Shown here: positions 24,892 to 34,097 of the stretch, piece by piece
How the letters are laid out: each line of letters starts with the position of its first letter
Numbering within the stretch: the first letter of the stretch is position 1
Virus record (IMG/VR): IMGVR_UViG_3300048835_000287
Span: 1 to 42,103 of that record
Strand: one strand, 5' to 3'
DNA length: 42,103 bases
From: a virus
Notes under the pieces: generated by a model
Database searches by the model: none
What the model was told of the DNA's origin: nothing
The model's input: the letters and a program-made list of their open reading frames with translations, nothing else
Position numbers and translations under genes: made by a program

Positions 24892-26553
24892 TCATTCCCC
24901 CTGCGACTGCATGGCCGAGGCAGCGCCCGCGACGTCCTTCAACGCCCCGGCGCCGGCCTGCGCCATGGCCATGGCCTGCATGGCCTGCTGCTGCTGCTGC
25001 CGCTCGGCTGCCAGCGCTTCCGCCTCCTCTTTCGAGCGGAACATCTTCGCGGGCGCCCCGCGGGCTTCCATGAGCACCTCGAGCGCCCCGTCGGGGTCGA
25101 TCCGATCGGCGAAGCGCTGCGCCGCGTCGGGACTCAGCTTGGCGAGCGGGGCGATGTCCTCGAGGATACGCACGGCCGCCAGGCCCTGGGCGCTCTTTTG
25201 GGCGGCTGCGGCGGCCGACTGGTAGTCCACCTGCAGGCCAACCTCGGACATTTCCGGCGGGGGCGGGGGCAGCTGGCCAGCGCGCCACAGGAGCGCGAAG
25301 CGCCGGCCGATCTTGGGCGCAAGGAACTCCTCCTGCACGCGGCCCTGGTGCGGGGCCCAGAGACGCTGGCGCTCCTCGGTGATCGCCATGACCTCGGTGG
25401 CCGTCATGCCGGTGCGGCCGGCCAGGTTCATCAGTGTGTAGTGGAAGGCGTCCTTGATCTCCTCCATCTTCTCGCGCTTCTCCTCGATCGTCAGGCCGGT
25501 GCTGCCCGTGATCTCGAGGGGGCGCAGCATCTGGTTGCCGCGCATGTCAAGCGCGCCGTAGACCACCGCGCCGGGCCGCACGCGGCCGTTCAGCGGCCAG
25601 TCGCCCCGATCGGGGGCGAGGAGCGTCGGATCGCTGGCCCGCTGCGCCTGGCGCAACGTCGCCTCGTCCATGCGGTTGTGGGCCCGGGCGCTGGCCAGCG
25701 CAATGAAGCCTGGCCCCACGCCGTAGGTGCGGCCGCTGTCGACTTCCCACCGGGGGCCATGGAACGGCATTTCGTCGTAACCGCTCTCGCGCACCAGGGC
25801 GCCCTCGATCTCGCAGACGTACCGCGAAACCCACCGCTTGCCCCTGACGCCCAGCATTCCTTTGCGCCAGTCGTCATTGGTCAGCACGTGATGGTAGAAG
25901 GTGATCTTGGCCTGGTCGCCCTTCTCGGCCATGTCCTGGATCCTCGCGGGCAGGTAGCCCTTCCGCGCGAACATGCGCAGGGCGGCGGGCGCTTTCAGGT
26001 GGAACTTGCGCACTACCTCGCAAACCCGGCCGAAGCCGTCGATCTCATAGCAGACCTCGGCCAGGCTCAAGGTGACGTCCATGATCTTCTGTTCTTCGGC
26101 CACCAGCTCGTCGTACTGGGCACCGTTGCCGAAAGCCGCGAGATCCGAAAACACCTGCGTGGTCGCGGTGTAGAACGGGCTCACCGCCGGGCCGAAGCTC
26201 GCGAGGATCCGATCGCGGACCTTGTCCAGCCAGAGCCGCGCAGGCTGCCAGGCGTTGAGATCGGTGTCGTTGGTTTTCAGGCCAAACCACACGTTTGCCG
26301 GGTTGGTCAGGGTGCCATAGAGCCCGGCCGAGAAATTCGACTGGGCCATGATCGGGGCGCTCGAGAGGGGTTTTTCCTGCACCTTGGTGGTGTGGTCGTC
26401 CAGGCTGAAACCGCCCCGTTGCGGGCGGATGAGGCGGGCGATCGCCTCCCAGTTTTGCTCGTCCTCGACGCGGTCGGTTTTGAGCTCGCCCCAGCGACGC
26501 TCGGCCTCGGTAAAGGCCGGATGCTTCACCGTGATCGCAGACATGCTGCTCAT
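24892..26553 (-). CDS. portal protein (head-tail connector)
   Basis: A 553-residue protein of the T7 gp8-like head-to-tail connecting family. Typical segments are RWGELKTDRVEDEQNWEAIA near residue 20, SNFSAGLYGTLTNPANVWFG near 75 and the long helical C-terminus with a Gln/Ala/Met-rich end (QQQQQAMQAMAMAQ). It forms the 12-subunit ring through which DNA enters and leaves. It lies downstream of terminase and upstream of the scaffold, as expected. Confidence 0.85.
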   Translation of the reverse strand: MSSMSAITVKHPAFTEAERRWGELKTDRVEDEQNWEAIARLIRPQRGGFSLDDHTTKVQEKPLSSAPIMAQSNFSAGLYGTLTNPANVWFGLKTNDTDLNAWQPARLWLDKVRDRILASFGPAVSPFYTATTQVFSDLAAFGNGAQYDELVAEEQKIMDVTLSLAEVCYEIDGFGRVCEVVRKFHLKAPAALRMFARKGYLPARIQDMAEKGDQAKITFYHHVLTNDDWRKGMLGVRGKRWVSRYVCEIEGALVRESGYDEMPFHGPRWEVDSGRTYGVGPGFIALASARAHNRMDEATLRQAQRASDPTLLAPDRGDWPLNGRVRPGAVVYGALDMRGNQMLRPLEITGSTGLTIEEKREKMEEIKDAFHYTLMNLAGRTGMTATEVMAITEERQRLWAPHQGRVQEEFLAPKIGRRFALLWRAGQLPPPPPEMSEVGLQVDYQSAAAAAQKSAQGLAAVRILEDIAPLAKLSPDAAQRFADRIDPDGALEVLMEARGAPAKMFRSKEEAEALAAERQQQQQAMQAMAMAQAGAGALKDVAGAASAMQSQGE

Positions 26554-26759
26554 GCCGCCACCCCACCAAGCGTGGCCGTCGCAGGGATCCCGCTCGGGCT
26601 GGTCAGGACGTTGGCGGCGGCACCGGCGCGGCGACGACGCAGGCGGGCCTCGATGTCGGCTTGGCCTTGCGCCTCCTCGTTGTCATAGGACGCGACCTGG
26701 ACAGGCTTCGTCTCGATCGCGGCGGGGGCGGAAATCTTGGGCTTGTTGAAGATGCACAT
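26550..26759 (-). CDS. small conserved-style protein before the portal gene
   Basis: A 69-residue protein starting MCIFNKPK, with a helical acidic middle and a GAAANVLTSPSGI end. This layout is common for the short protein encoded just before the connector gene in T7-like temperate phages. Its role is unknown. The stop overlaps the portal start (ATGA). Confidence 0.55.
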   Translation of the reverse strand: MCIFNKPKISAPAAIETKPVQVASYDNEEAQGQADIEARLRRRRAGAAANVLTSPSGIPATATLGGVAA

Positions 26760-26762
26760 GGG

Positions 26763-27287
26763 TCAGGTTCCTTTGGTTGCGGGGGCTGGGTGGGCGGACC
26801 AGGCGAACTGGCGGTAGATCTCGCGGCCGTCGCTGCCAAAGCCTGGCATTTCGGCCTCAAAGGTGAAGCCGATGCCGATCAGGAGCGATGAGGCGGTGGG
26901 GTGGCCGGCCCAGGTGCGGGCCTCGACACGGTTGATCCCGCGCTCGGTGCACCATTGGGGCATGACGTTGCGCAGGTGGAGCGCCAGGACGGCCAGCGGC
27001 CGGCGCCAGGCGCGGTGATCTCGGGCGAGGAGGGCGGCATTGGCCACGCCCGCCTGGCCGCTGTTGGCGATCGCCAGGACGGCGAAGGGGTTGGCGCCAT
27101 GCGCGGGGTCGGTGTGAACGACATAGCTCGCGACGTGATGCGCCTGCATTGCGCGCCAGTCGCCAAACAGGGCGAGCGCGGTGGTGGCTGCGCCCCGGAT
27201 GATCTCGGCCTCGAGGCGGTCGTTGACGTCCAGCCGCTGCAGCACGGCCATGGCGGACAGATCATCGTAGGGGCGCAGCTGGATCAT
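26763..27287 (-). CDS. GNAT-fold-like protein (T7 gp13-like)
   Basis: A 174-residue protein that reads like a GNAT acetyltransferase fold: an N-terminal RPYDDL region, a central beta segment (NPFAVLAIANSGQAGVAN), a helix and a C-terminal IGIGFTFEAEMPGFG strand. T7-like phages carry such a protein (gp13-type). The classic acetyl-CoA loop is not obvious, so enzyme activity is uncertain. The ATG at 27287 overlaps the upstream stop and is preferred over an earlier start. Confidence 0.45.
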   Translation of the reverse strand: MIQLRPYDDLSAMAVLQRLDVNDRLEAEIIRGAATTALALFGDWRAMQAHHVASYVVHTDPAHGANPFAVLAIANSGQAGVANAALLARDHRAWRRPLAVLALHLRNVMPQWCTERGINRVEARTWAGHPTASSLLIGIGFTFEAEMPGFGSDGREIYRQFAWSAHPAPATKGT

Positions 27288-27592
27288 GCGGCGGGGTCTT
27301 TCAGCTCGAGGAGCTGCTGGCGCGCCGCGTTGCACCAGTTGGCCAGCGCCATGCTCTTGCCGGCCGTCGACTGCGCTTTCAGGCTGCAGAGGGTGACGTA
27401 GCTGACGTCGCCCACCTCGCGGACTTTCAAGCCCTCCTCGGCCTCGAGCTGGTCGAACAGCGCCGGCCGGTGCGAGTGGTGGTTGCGCTCCTCGATGAGC
27501 GCGACCAGGCGCGCCAGGCGGTCACGCATTGGCTCGGGCGGGGGTTTCAGTTTCGGCTCGCGCTTCGGCGCGGCCGTCGGTTGCTTGGCCAT
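27284..27592 (-). CDS. unknown small protein after terminase
   Basis: A 102-residue protein with a Lys/Pro-rich N-terminus and a helical body (ALIEERNHHSHRPALFDQLE). It lies 2 bases after the terminase stop and overlaps the next gene. No family is recognised. The basic N-terminus could touch DNA, but this is speculative. Confidence 0.5.
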   Translation of the reverse strand: MAKQPTAAPKREPKLKPPPEPMRDRLARLVALIEERNHHSHRPALFDQLEAEEGLKVREVGDVSYVTLCSLKAQSTAGKSMALANWCNAARQQLLELKDPAA

Positions 27593-27594
27593 GG

Positions 27595-29355
27595 TTATCC
27601 TCCGTAGGGGTTCAGAACGTCGAAGCCGGTCGAAAGCCCACCGGCAGGCTCAGGGGGGCGCCCGAAGGTCGGGCCGCCGTTGTGGCCCATCAGGGCCGAT
27701 TTCCCGTCTGGGAAACTGATCGGGGAAACCCCGTTCGCGCGGTGCTCGGACAGCAAGAGGTACTGCCCGGCGTCATGCACGTTCGCCTCGGTCAGGGTCT
27801 TGTCGGGAACCTTCCGCTTGTCGCCATTGGCGTCGACCTCGTCTTTCCAGACATACCGGGCCTCAAAGCCGCGGATCAGGAACTTGCACGAGGGGTCGAT
27901 CAACAGGCCAGGCGCGCCGGCGTGCACGAACTCGAGCGCCGCGCGGACCGCCTCGAGGCGGGGCTGAATGCGGTTCGTCCCGATCTTCTGCGGCCGCACG
28001 CGGAAGCCTGCAGCCTTGCCGACCAGGCGGTTCCAGGTGTCGTTCTCGTCCGCCGCCTGGCTGGCGCCGTGCTCGCCCGCCATGTCGCCCCAGCCGCCTT
28101 CGATCTCCCAGCCTGGCCAGCGCGCCTCGAGGAGCTCGGCCAGGCGGCGCCCGAACTCGGCCGCCATGAGGCGCTCGGCCGGGAAATGCAGCTCGCCCAG
28201 GATCCGCCAGTGGAACGGCGCCAGGAACTGGCCGATGACGGCCGCACCCTTGAAACCCTGGTCGAGCCCAATCCTCAAGGGCAGGCCCGGTTCGGGAGGG
28301 ATCGTCGCCTCGGCCACGTGGATGCGGCGATTGAACTCGCGCTTGAACACCGGCTCGCCGGCGCGCAGGTAAACGATCTTGTTGTAGATCAGCCGGTCGA
28401 TCATGTCGCCGCGCCCCGCGAGGCGCATGGCGGCGATCTGGCGCGGGTAGTAGGCGGCCGAGAGGTTCTGCAGGTTTTCGCAGCCGGGCTGGCCGTAGCC
28501 TGGCTGATTGTGGAACTCGATCCGGATCCGGCGCGTGCCCTCGGGCAGATCGGCCGACAAGGCCGCACCCATGCGATCGCGCTCCTCCTGGTCGTGGAAA
28601 ACCCGGTAGGTCCAGTTGTCCTCGTCTGGCGCGTTGAAGTCGCAGACGATCTGGCCATAGCCGCGCAGCTCGGGCGGGTAGCCCTCGAAATGCGAGGCGC
28701 CTGGCCAGCGGTCGATCCGGCCGATGCCGGCGGTCAACACCTCGATCGGCACGGTGTCGGTTTCGTTCAGCCAGATGTCGGTGGTCTGGATCCCGCGCAT
28801 CGCGGCGATCACGTCGTCGCCGAAGGCCATGAACTGCGCCTCAAACTCGATCGGCCCGTGGCCGTCATCGAAGGCGATCACGTGGCTCACCGGCGCGCCG
28901 CGGCCGCCCGACCAGGTGCCCAGGTGCTTGGGGAATACCTCGAGGTAAGACGGGATCGTGGTCGACCAGAGCTGGCGGTAGGTTTCGCGCACCACGAGGA
29001 GCTTGTAGCGCCGCGTCCCGTCGATCGTGGAGCGGGGCATCATCAGCGCGCGACGCAGGCGCGATTTCAGGGTGGTGGTGGTCTTGCCGCTGCCCACCGG
29101 TCCCTGGATGCCGACAATGTCCGCGTCGGACCAGTAGAGCGCCTCGGCGGTCGGCCCCGGGAAAGTGGCCGCACCCTCGATCGGCATGTTGCCTTCGTAG
29201 AAATTCCCCTCTAGCTTCGCGACTGCCTCGCTTGCGTCCAGACCCTCGAGATCGGCGACCTTCGCCTCGTCCAGGACCGCAACCCGCCCCTCGTCGGCGG
29301 ACAGGGAAGGCGATCCCCCCGTACCCCGTTCCTGTGGCCCAAGTGTCGCGCTCAA
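27595..29355 (-). CDS. terminase large subunit
   Basis: A 586-residue packaging motor. The Walker A motif GPVGSGKT is at residues 85-92 and Walker B (DIWLNE) at about 193-198. The C-terminal nuclease region begins near RIGLDQGFKG. It cuts concatemeric DNA and pumps it through the portal. The start is a TTG with a strong ribosome site (GGAGGG, 7 bases upstream), overlapping the stop of the small gene before it (TTGA). No ATG gives a complete protein. Confidence 0.85.
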   Translation of the reverse strand: MSATLGPQERGTGGSPSLSADEGRVAVLDEAKVADLEGLDASEAVAKLEGNFYEGNMPIEGAATFPGPTAEALYWSDADIVGIQGPVGSGKTTTTLKSRLRRALMMPRSTIDGTRRYKLLVVRETYRQLWSTTIPSYLEVFPKHLGTWSGGRGAPVSHVIAFDDGHGPIEFEAQFMAFGDDVIAAMRGIQTTDIWLNETDTVPIEVLTAGIGRIDRWPGASHFEGYPPELRGYGQIVCDFNAPDEDNWTYRVFHDQEERDRMGAALSADLPEGTRRIRIEFHNQPGYGQPGCENLQNLSAAYYPRQIAAMRLAGRGDMIDRLIYNKIVYLRAGEPVFKREFNRRIHVAEATIPPEPGLPLRIGLDQGFKGAAVIGQFLAPFHWRILGELHFPAERLMAAEFGRRLAELLEARWPGWEIEGGWGDMAGEHGASQAADENDTWNRLVGKAAGFRVRPQKIGTNRIQPRLEAVRAALEFVHAGAPGLLIDPSCKFLIRGFEARYVWKDEVDANGDKRKVPDKTLTEANVHDAGQYLLLSEHRANGVSPISFPDGKSALMGHNGGPTFGRPPEPAGGLSTGFDVLNPYGG

Positions 29356-29567
29356 TTTTCGCCCTCCGGATGCCCGAAAAAGAAGGATGGCCTCACACAG
29401 AGGGGGAGAGAGTGTCGCGCGCAGGCCGCCCCCCCGGGGGTCGCGCTGGCGGCCGCGATCGCCAGGGCGCGAAGGGGGGTGGGGTCGAGCGCCAGGCGGG
29501 CGGCGCGGGCAGTTGCCGATTGATTTTCGATCAATTGGCCGTTGCCATATTTGTGTAGCGATTTCAT
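29352..29567 (-). CDS. short open frame between the two terminase genes
   Basis: A 71-residue frame whose ATG overlaps the upstream stop (ATGA) and whose stop overlaps the terminase TTG. The composition is Ala/Arg/Pro-rich and not clearly natural, and it covers a run of C and G residues (near 29440) able to form a hairpin. It may be a genuine coupled gene, or a packaging-site spacer that happens to stay open. Confidence 0.35.
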   Translation of the reverse strand: MKSLHKYGNGQLIENQSATARAARLALDPTPLRALAIAAASATPGGAACARHSLPLCVRPSFFFGHPEGEN

Positions 29568-30217
29568 GGTGTTACCTCATCCGTCCGCGAACCATCGTCC
29601 GCGCGCCGAACGGGCGATCCGCTAAGTCCTTGATTTCCTTGGGTTGGCATCGGCATGGGTGGCGGCGCCACGCGGCGCGGCTGAGGCGTCACGTCGCGCG
29701 CCCCAGCTGGCCCAGGCTGCACCACCTGGGCGGTGGATCCGCCAGCCACGAACACCTGCACCGGCGCCTGCGGTGCCGCGTCGGGCGTCACCTTGGCCAG
29801 GCCATAGGGCAGCATCGCCTCGAGCGAGCGCAGCTGCGCCGTGAACACGAACTGGAAGGTCGCCAGGCGCTGCGCCGTGCTCGGGGCCGAGGGCGAGCCC
29901 TTGTAGCCCGTGGCGCCCGCCTCGGCCCAGGCGAGCACCTGCTCGGTGCGGGCCATGGCGCTCAGGAACGCATCCTCGGTCGAGGCGAGCCCTGCCATTT
30001 CGGCCAGGACGTCCTCGGGCAGGCGGTAGCCCTTGGTCGCCAGCCACTCGCGCATCTGGCTGGTCGCCTTGCCCTTGCCGCGCGGTGGCCGCCCGGCCTC
30101 GCCCGGCTGGAGCTCGTCGGGCAGGAAGGTGAGCTGCTCACCAGCGGCCTTGGCGGCCGTGATCCGCTCCGCCGCGTCGCGGGCCAGCTCTTCGAACTTG
30201 GTGACCGGGCCAGTCAT
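29564..30217 (-). CDS. putative terminase small subunit
   Basis: A 217-residue protein immediately upstream of the large terminase. The N-terminal half is helical and basic (GRPPRGKGKATSQMREWLATKG), which fits DNA binding. The last 70 residues are Pro/Gln/Gly-rich and probably flexible. The ATG at 30217 has an AGGA site 8 bases upstream and is chosen over a TTG at 30223. The call comes mainly from position. Confidence 0.5.
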   Translation of the reverse strand: MTGPVTKFEELARDAAERITAAKAAGEQLTFLPDELQPGEAGRPPRGKGKATSQMREWLATKGYRLPEDVLAEMAGLASTEDAFLSAMARTEQVLAWAEAGATGYKGSPSAPSTAQRLATFQFVFTAQLRSLEAMLPYGLAKVTPDAAPQAPVQVFVAGGSTAQVVQPGPAGARDVTPQPRRVAPPPMPMPTQGNQGLSGSPVRRADDGSRTDEVTP

Positions 30218-30263
30218 GGTCAAATCCTGCCCATTTTGAATGAATTCAGAGACTTAGATGGGT

Positions 30264-30535
30264 CACGACGCGGGTGACAGTCAGCGTCGTGGCCTGCGTC
30301 GTGGTCTAATCTCTTCTTTTCTTCATTCTTATCAAGGAGATAGATAGAAGCCACGACGCCACGACGCCACGACGTTAATATCTCATGCGTGATCGGGCGC
30401 AGCTGCGCACATACATGTGTGTGAGAGGATTGAACGTCGTGGCGTCGTGGAGGCGGGTAAGTGTCTGATACCCTTGGACAAAACCCCACGACGTTACCAC
30501 GACGTTGCCACGACGTTGACGCAATCGCGTCGTGG
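30264..30535. repeat. iteron cluster, candidate replication origin
   Basis: The 430 bases between the helicase stop (30648) and the small-terminase start (30217) hold no convincing gene. They contain 12 copies of CCACGACG. Direct copies start at 30264 (7 of 8), 30351, 30359, 30367, 30486, 30497 and 30508; inverted copies at 30285, 30297, 30435, 30443 and 30528. Three are in head-to-tail contact (8-bp step) and three are spaced 11 bp apart, about one helical turn. An AT-rich segment (30305-30350) lies between groups. This looks like initiator-binding sites plus an unwinding region, next to the replication genes. It may also control the virion operon downstream. Confidence 0.7.
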
Positions 30536-30647
30536 CCCGGACCCATGGTGGAGGGCCCTTGTCGCGCGTCAATTATGGCTATGAATGGGTCGGGGGTCCA
30601 GACCGAAGAACCGTGACAGATCAGGGCCTTAAGATTATCGTGGCGCA

Positions 30648-32660
30648 TCAGAAGTCGTTCTCCTCGATATCGAGGGGCGATCGAGCAATAGGTTTGGGCG
30701 CGCGATTTCGGTCTTGCGGGAACATCTCGAGGCCGGGGGTCGAGGTTAGAGGTATCTCCACGCCGCGCGTCGAAACACCAGCAAGGGTGCGGGATGTCTT
30801 GCTCCACGAGGCTCCCTTGACGCGCTCAAGTGATTGCTTCCACGCACCACCAGCCCACTGCGTGCCCTCGAACAGGGTCAGCAGCGATGCAGCTTTCGCG
30901 TTCCCGACGAACAGGTAGCCCGGCTGGTCTCGCTCGCTGACGACCTTGATTAGGGCCTTTGCAAGCTTTGCATTCGCTGCCTGTGCCCTTCGTTCTTTGC
31001 CGTCCCGATCAGCCGAGAACTCGTTTAGGAGGGCCTCTGGCGCTCCTGGCGACTGCGCGGCAACCTGCACCCACTGAGCGACTGTGAACTGTTCCCCTCG
31101 GCGGAAAACGTCGAAAGGTTGTGACATCAGATGCACGAGCACTTCGTCTGCATCCGTGCCCAGCTCTGCCAAGTCGGTCTTGATGTACCTGGCGATCTTC
31201 TCTGTCCAGCCCTGCAGCTCGTCTGGCATGGGCATCGCCTCGGCCGTCATCATTTGTGCCATTGCCAGCGTCGTGGCCCAGTTGTCCGCGTTGCGGCCGG
31301 CGATGCCTTGCTCTGCGAAAGCCTCTCGCCATAGCTCGAGACGCTGCGTCCAGGTGGGCCACCTGTCGATCAACTGGCGCTTGATGATCGCGCCCCGTTC
31401 GCGCCACTTGTCAGCTCTCATGGCAGGGGGCTTAGCCCCTTCTGCGAAGGGTTGCAGGGTGAGCGTGATGATGCGCTGCAAGTCTTGGCTTTTGAGAATC
31501 CCTGGGATCAACACCGACGAAAACAGGAAGGTCGATCGCAGTTGGCCGCTCGATCCCTTCTGATCGCTGGATCCGCGCACCCATCGGCCACCAGATGACG
31601 CGACGCGGGCGGCTTCGATGATCGAGCGTTCCTTTGCGCTGCCCGTGTCGCCCGGCTCGAGCTCGTCCAAGGCGATCGGCAAGGTCGACTGGCCCATGAG
31701 CGAGGCAATACCCCGCGCGGTGGCATCAGGGCTTTGGATAAGCCCCTTGTCGCCCCCGTGCAGCATGTTCATCAGGCGCTGCAGGGCGCTCTTGCCTGTT
31801 CCGGGACCTCCGGTCAGCCAATAGGCAGGACGCCAGTCCAGCGCCCCGCCGAAAGCCTGCACGCCCATCATACCGAGCGCGATCGTGGCGTCGATCTCAG
31901 GCCTTTGCCACTGCCAGGTGTTCAAGAGCTCGAGAAGATCAGGAACAGGGTCTGCGTGCTTGCCAGGCAGGGCAGGGTGCGGGATCGGCGGATAGGCCGG
32001 GTAGATCTTGTTCTGGTGGGTCGTGGGCTTCTGCGTCTCGCCCTTCATGATGAGCGTATCGCCGGTATGGTAGATCAGGTTTCCATCGTCATCCGTCCAA
32101 GCACCGACGCCCCTCACAGAGCCCTCGGGATCGAACAGCCCTCGCTCGCTGCACGCCTGGAACATCGCGCTGGCAGCGAGCTGGTGGTTGAAGTGTTCGG
32201 GTTTGATCTTGAGATCGCCGGTCTTGCGGTCCAGCGAGACGGCCGGGAAGTTGTGGTATAGCTTCGGCAGCATGTGTCCGAACAGGGCCATGATCGCCTG
32301 GGCGTCATGCTTGCCGACCGGGCGCATCTGGCCGTGCACGTCGAGATAGAAGTACGTGCCGCCATTCACACCCAACGGGACGACAGGGCAATCTTCCCAT
32401 ATCAGGCCTCGAGGCCTTGCGGGCTTGCGTCCCTTGGGTGGTTTCGCGGTCGGGGGCGTGTCAGGCGGGTCGAGGCCGTCGCCTGGTCGATCCTCGGGCT
32501 GCGCCTCGATCGGCAAAGTCTCGATCGGTTTGGGGACTGGCACCCTCCGCGATTTCGGGGCTCTGGCTGCAGGCGCTGGCTTGTGGGCAGGCTTGCCACC
32601 CAGTGGGGCAGGGGGCGCCGCGGGATTTGACAGCCAGTCGTCGTTGGTCGCTTCGGTCAT
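30648..32660 (-). CDS. replicative helicase, P-loop (primase-helicase type)
   Basis: A 670-residue protein with a Pro-rich N-terminal 90 residues, then a conserved region and an ATPase core: Walker A GGPGTGKS at about 284-291 and Walker B LPIALDELE at about 327-335. It resembles DUF927/SF3-type helicases of phages and plasmids, although the exact family is uncertain. The ATG at 32660 overlaps the stop of the zinc-protein gene (ATGA). It probably unwinds DNA at the adjacent iteron region, working with the Toprim primase encoded upstream. Confidence 0.7.
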   Translation of the reverse strand: MTEATNDDWLSNPAAPPAPLGGKPAHKPAPAARAPKSRRVPVPKPIETLPIEAQPEDRPGDGLDPPDTPPTAKPPKGRKPARPRGLIWEDCPVVPLGVNGGTYFYLDVHGQMRPVGKHDAQAIMALFGHMLPKLYHNFPAVSLDRKTGDLKIKPEHFNHQLAASAMFQACSERGLFDPEGSVRGVGAWTDDDGNLIYHTGDTLIMKGETQKPTTHQNKIYPAYPPIPHPALPGKHADPVPDLLELLNTWQWQRPEIDATIALGMMGVQAFGGALDWRPAYWLTGGPGTGKSALQRLMNMLHGGDKGLIQSPDATARGIASLMGQSTLPIALDELEPGDTGSAKERSIIEAARVASSGGRWVRGSSDQKGSSGQLRSTFLFSSVLIPGILKSQDLQRIITLTLQPFAEGAKPPAMRADKWRERGAIIKRQLIDRWPTWTQRLELWREAFAEQGIAGRNADNWATTLAMAQMMTAEAMPMPDELQGWTEKIARYIKTDLAELGTDADEVLVHLMSQPFDVFRRGEQFTVAQWVQVAAQSPGAPEALLNEFSADRDGKERRAQAANAKLAKALIKVVSERDQPGYLFVGNAKAASLLTLFEGTQWAGGAWKQSLERVKGASWSKTSRTLAGVSTRGVEIPLTSTPGLEMFPQDRNRAPKPIARSPLDIEENDF

Positions 32661-32953
32661 TGTGCGGGCCCGATCGAGCTGACGCGCTTTTCCCAAGCCT
32701 TCCCACCATCTTCGTTTGCGATCGACAGTGCGGCGCAACACGTCGGACATATGCGAAAGGTGACGATCTTGCCTTCATAGGTTTCCGTTCTTGCCCGGTG
32801 GCGTGTCTTCGCCGGGATATTGGCTGCGCAGATGATGCAGCCTTCCTCGTGGTCCTTGGCGGCAACCACGAACCTGTCGGAAAAAACGCGAATGTCGCAG
32901 TCGCGATCGCCCCAAGGCTCTTGCGCCAGGCACTTTGCTTCATCGAACGTCAT
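32657..32953 (-). CDS. small zinc-binding protein in the replication operon
   Basis: A 98-residue protein with two CxxC pairs (Cys39/Cys42 and Cys69/Cys72) spaced like a treble-clef or zinc-ribbon site. It lies between primase and helicase genes with ATGA overlaps on both sides. It might load or couple replication proteins. The function is not known. Confidence 0.55.
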   Translation of the reverse strand: MTFDEAKCLAQEPWGDRDCDIRVFSDRFVVAAKDHEEGCIICAANIPAKTRHRARTETYEGKIVTFRICPTCCAALSIANEDGGKAWEKRVSSIGPAQ

Positions 32954-34095
32954 GCTGCCCCCTGCTCGTTAATTGCGCGCTTGAGCGCGTCATTCAGATC
33001 CTCGCCCGGGATCTCGCTGCGCCAGACGCGCACCAGGCGCCCGGCCTTGGCATGGGCCTGCACTGCCACCTCGAAAGCGTCCTTGGCTTGCTGGTGCTCG
33101 TCGTTGTCGCACAGGAGCACCACCTCGGAGACGTTCCGGGGCAGCTCCACCTTGCCCATATTGGTCAGGCTATAGGCCGCCAGGACGCGCTCAGAAGGCC
33201 ACAGAAGCATGGCTGAGAGGCATGTCTCGATCCCTTCGCCGATAATGACCCTTGTGCCAGGCGCACATTGCGCAAGCGGCACGCCCTTGCCGCCCTTTGG
33301 TCCGATGCCCGACGAGAGCCGGATCGACGCACCCTGAATTGAACCGAGAACTTTCTTGTCATCCGGCAGGTTGGCCTTGGTCCAACCGCGATCGCCAAGG
33401 TGGAGATACGTCCGATGACAGGCGACGATCTGGCCCCGGCCGTTGACCATCGCGGCCACCATGCCAGGCAGCTTGCTGCGGGTCGTCGTAACCTCGCCTG
33501 TCTCCGGATCCGTGTCCTCGCGGTAGTAGCCAAGGGCGGCATGGTAGCGAAGCGCACCAGGCGCGTGCGGCAGGTCCGACAGGTCTATGCCGCGTCCGGC
33601 CAGATAGTACTGCACCGGCGTGCCGAACAAATCCTCGCGGCCCGACAGATAGAGCGCCTCGGCGTGCTTCTGCCGCTTGATCGCCTCGGCCGCCGCGGCC
33701 TCTTCTGCAGCCTTGCGCTGCACCTTGGCACGCTCGATCGCCTTCGCCCTGGCGATGCGCGTCTCGGGGGTTTCCGTCTCGAGGCCGAGGAACGCCCGCG
33801 CCTCGCGGAATGCGGCCGTGTTGTCGGACAGGCCGAGCGACATGCGGATGAGGTCGATCACGTCGCCCCGATCGCCGGTAGCGTAATCGTTCCACCGGCC
33901 GATCTTCGGCCCTGAAAGGTGGATGCAGAAGGATCCGACCGAGCGATCCGCCCGGCCGGGGTTCAGCGTGAAATACAGACCCTTGTCGATGTAGCTGCCC
34001 GACGCGCGCGGCGCGTAGTGATCGGCCACCTGGTCGATGCGCGCGTGCAGCATGTCCTTGATTTCGTCTATGCTGTAGGTCTGCCGGGCGGACAT
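32950..34095 (-). CDS. Toprim-domain primase-like protein
   Basis: A 381-residue protein. The Toprim core is at about 280-370, with the catalytic Glu287 (GEGIETCLSA), the acidic motif LLCDND at 327-332 and PGEDLNDAL. The N-terminal region (GRWNDYATGDRGDVIDLI) resembles the DNA-binding part of phage primases but lacks the cysteine zinc ribbon of DnaG. It should make primers or help the helicase. No DNA polymerase gene accompanies it. Confidence 0.75.
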   Translation of the reverse strand: MSARQTYSIDEIKDMLHARIDQVADHYAPRASGSYIDKGLYFTLNPGRADRSVGSFCIHLSGPKIGRWNDYATGDRGDVIDLIRMSLGLSDNTAAFREARAFLGLETETPETRIARAKAIERAKVQRKAAEEAAAAEAIKRQKHAEALYLSGREDLFGTPVQYYLAGRGIDLSDLPHAPGALRYHAALGYYREDTDPETGEVTTTRSKLPGMVAAMVNGRGQIVACHRTYLHLGDRGWTKANLPDDKKVLGSIQGASIRLSSGIGPKGGKGVPLAQCAPGTRVIIGEGIETCLSAMLLWPSERVLAAYSLTNMGKVELPRNVSEVVLLCDNDEHQQAKDAFEVAVQAHAKAGRLVRVWRSEIPGEDLNDALKRAINEQGAA

Positions 34096-34097
34096 GG

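Noticed and set aside
24889-26688. 599-codon plus-strand frame opposite the portal gene
   Set aside because: No motif and Arg/Gly/His-rich; the portal pattern on the minus strand is clear.
30264-30535. CRISPR array
   Set aside because: The repeat is only 8 bp, occurs in both orientations and has irregular spacing; it looks like protein-binding sites.
30220-30644. Leftward frame coupled to the helicase stop (MRHDNLKALICHG...)
   Set aside because: It runs across the repeat array; the product is irregular and rich in His, Arg and Pro, and the repeats explain the sequence better than a protein does.
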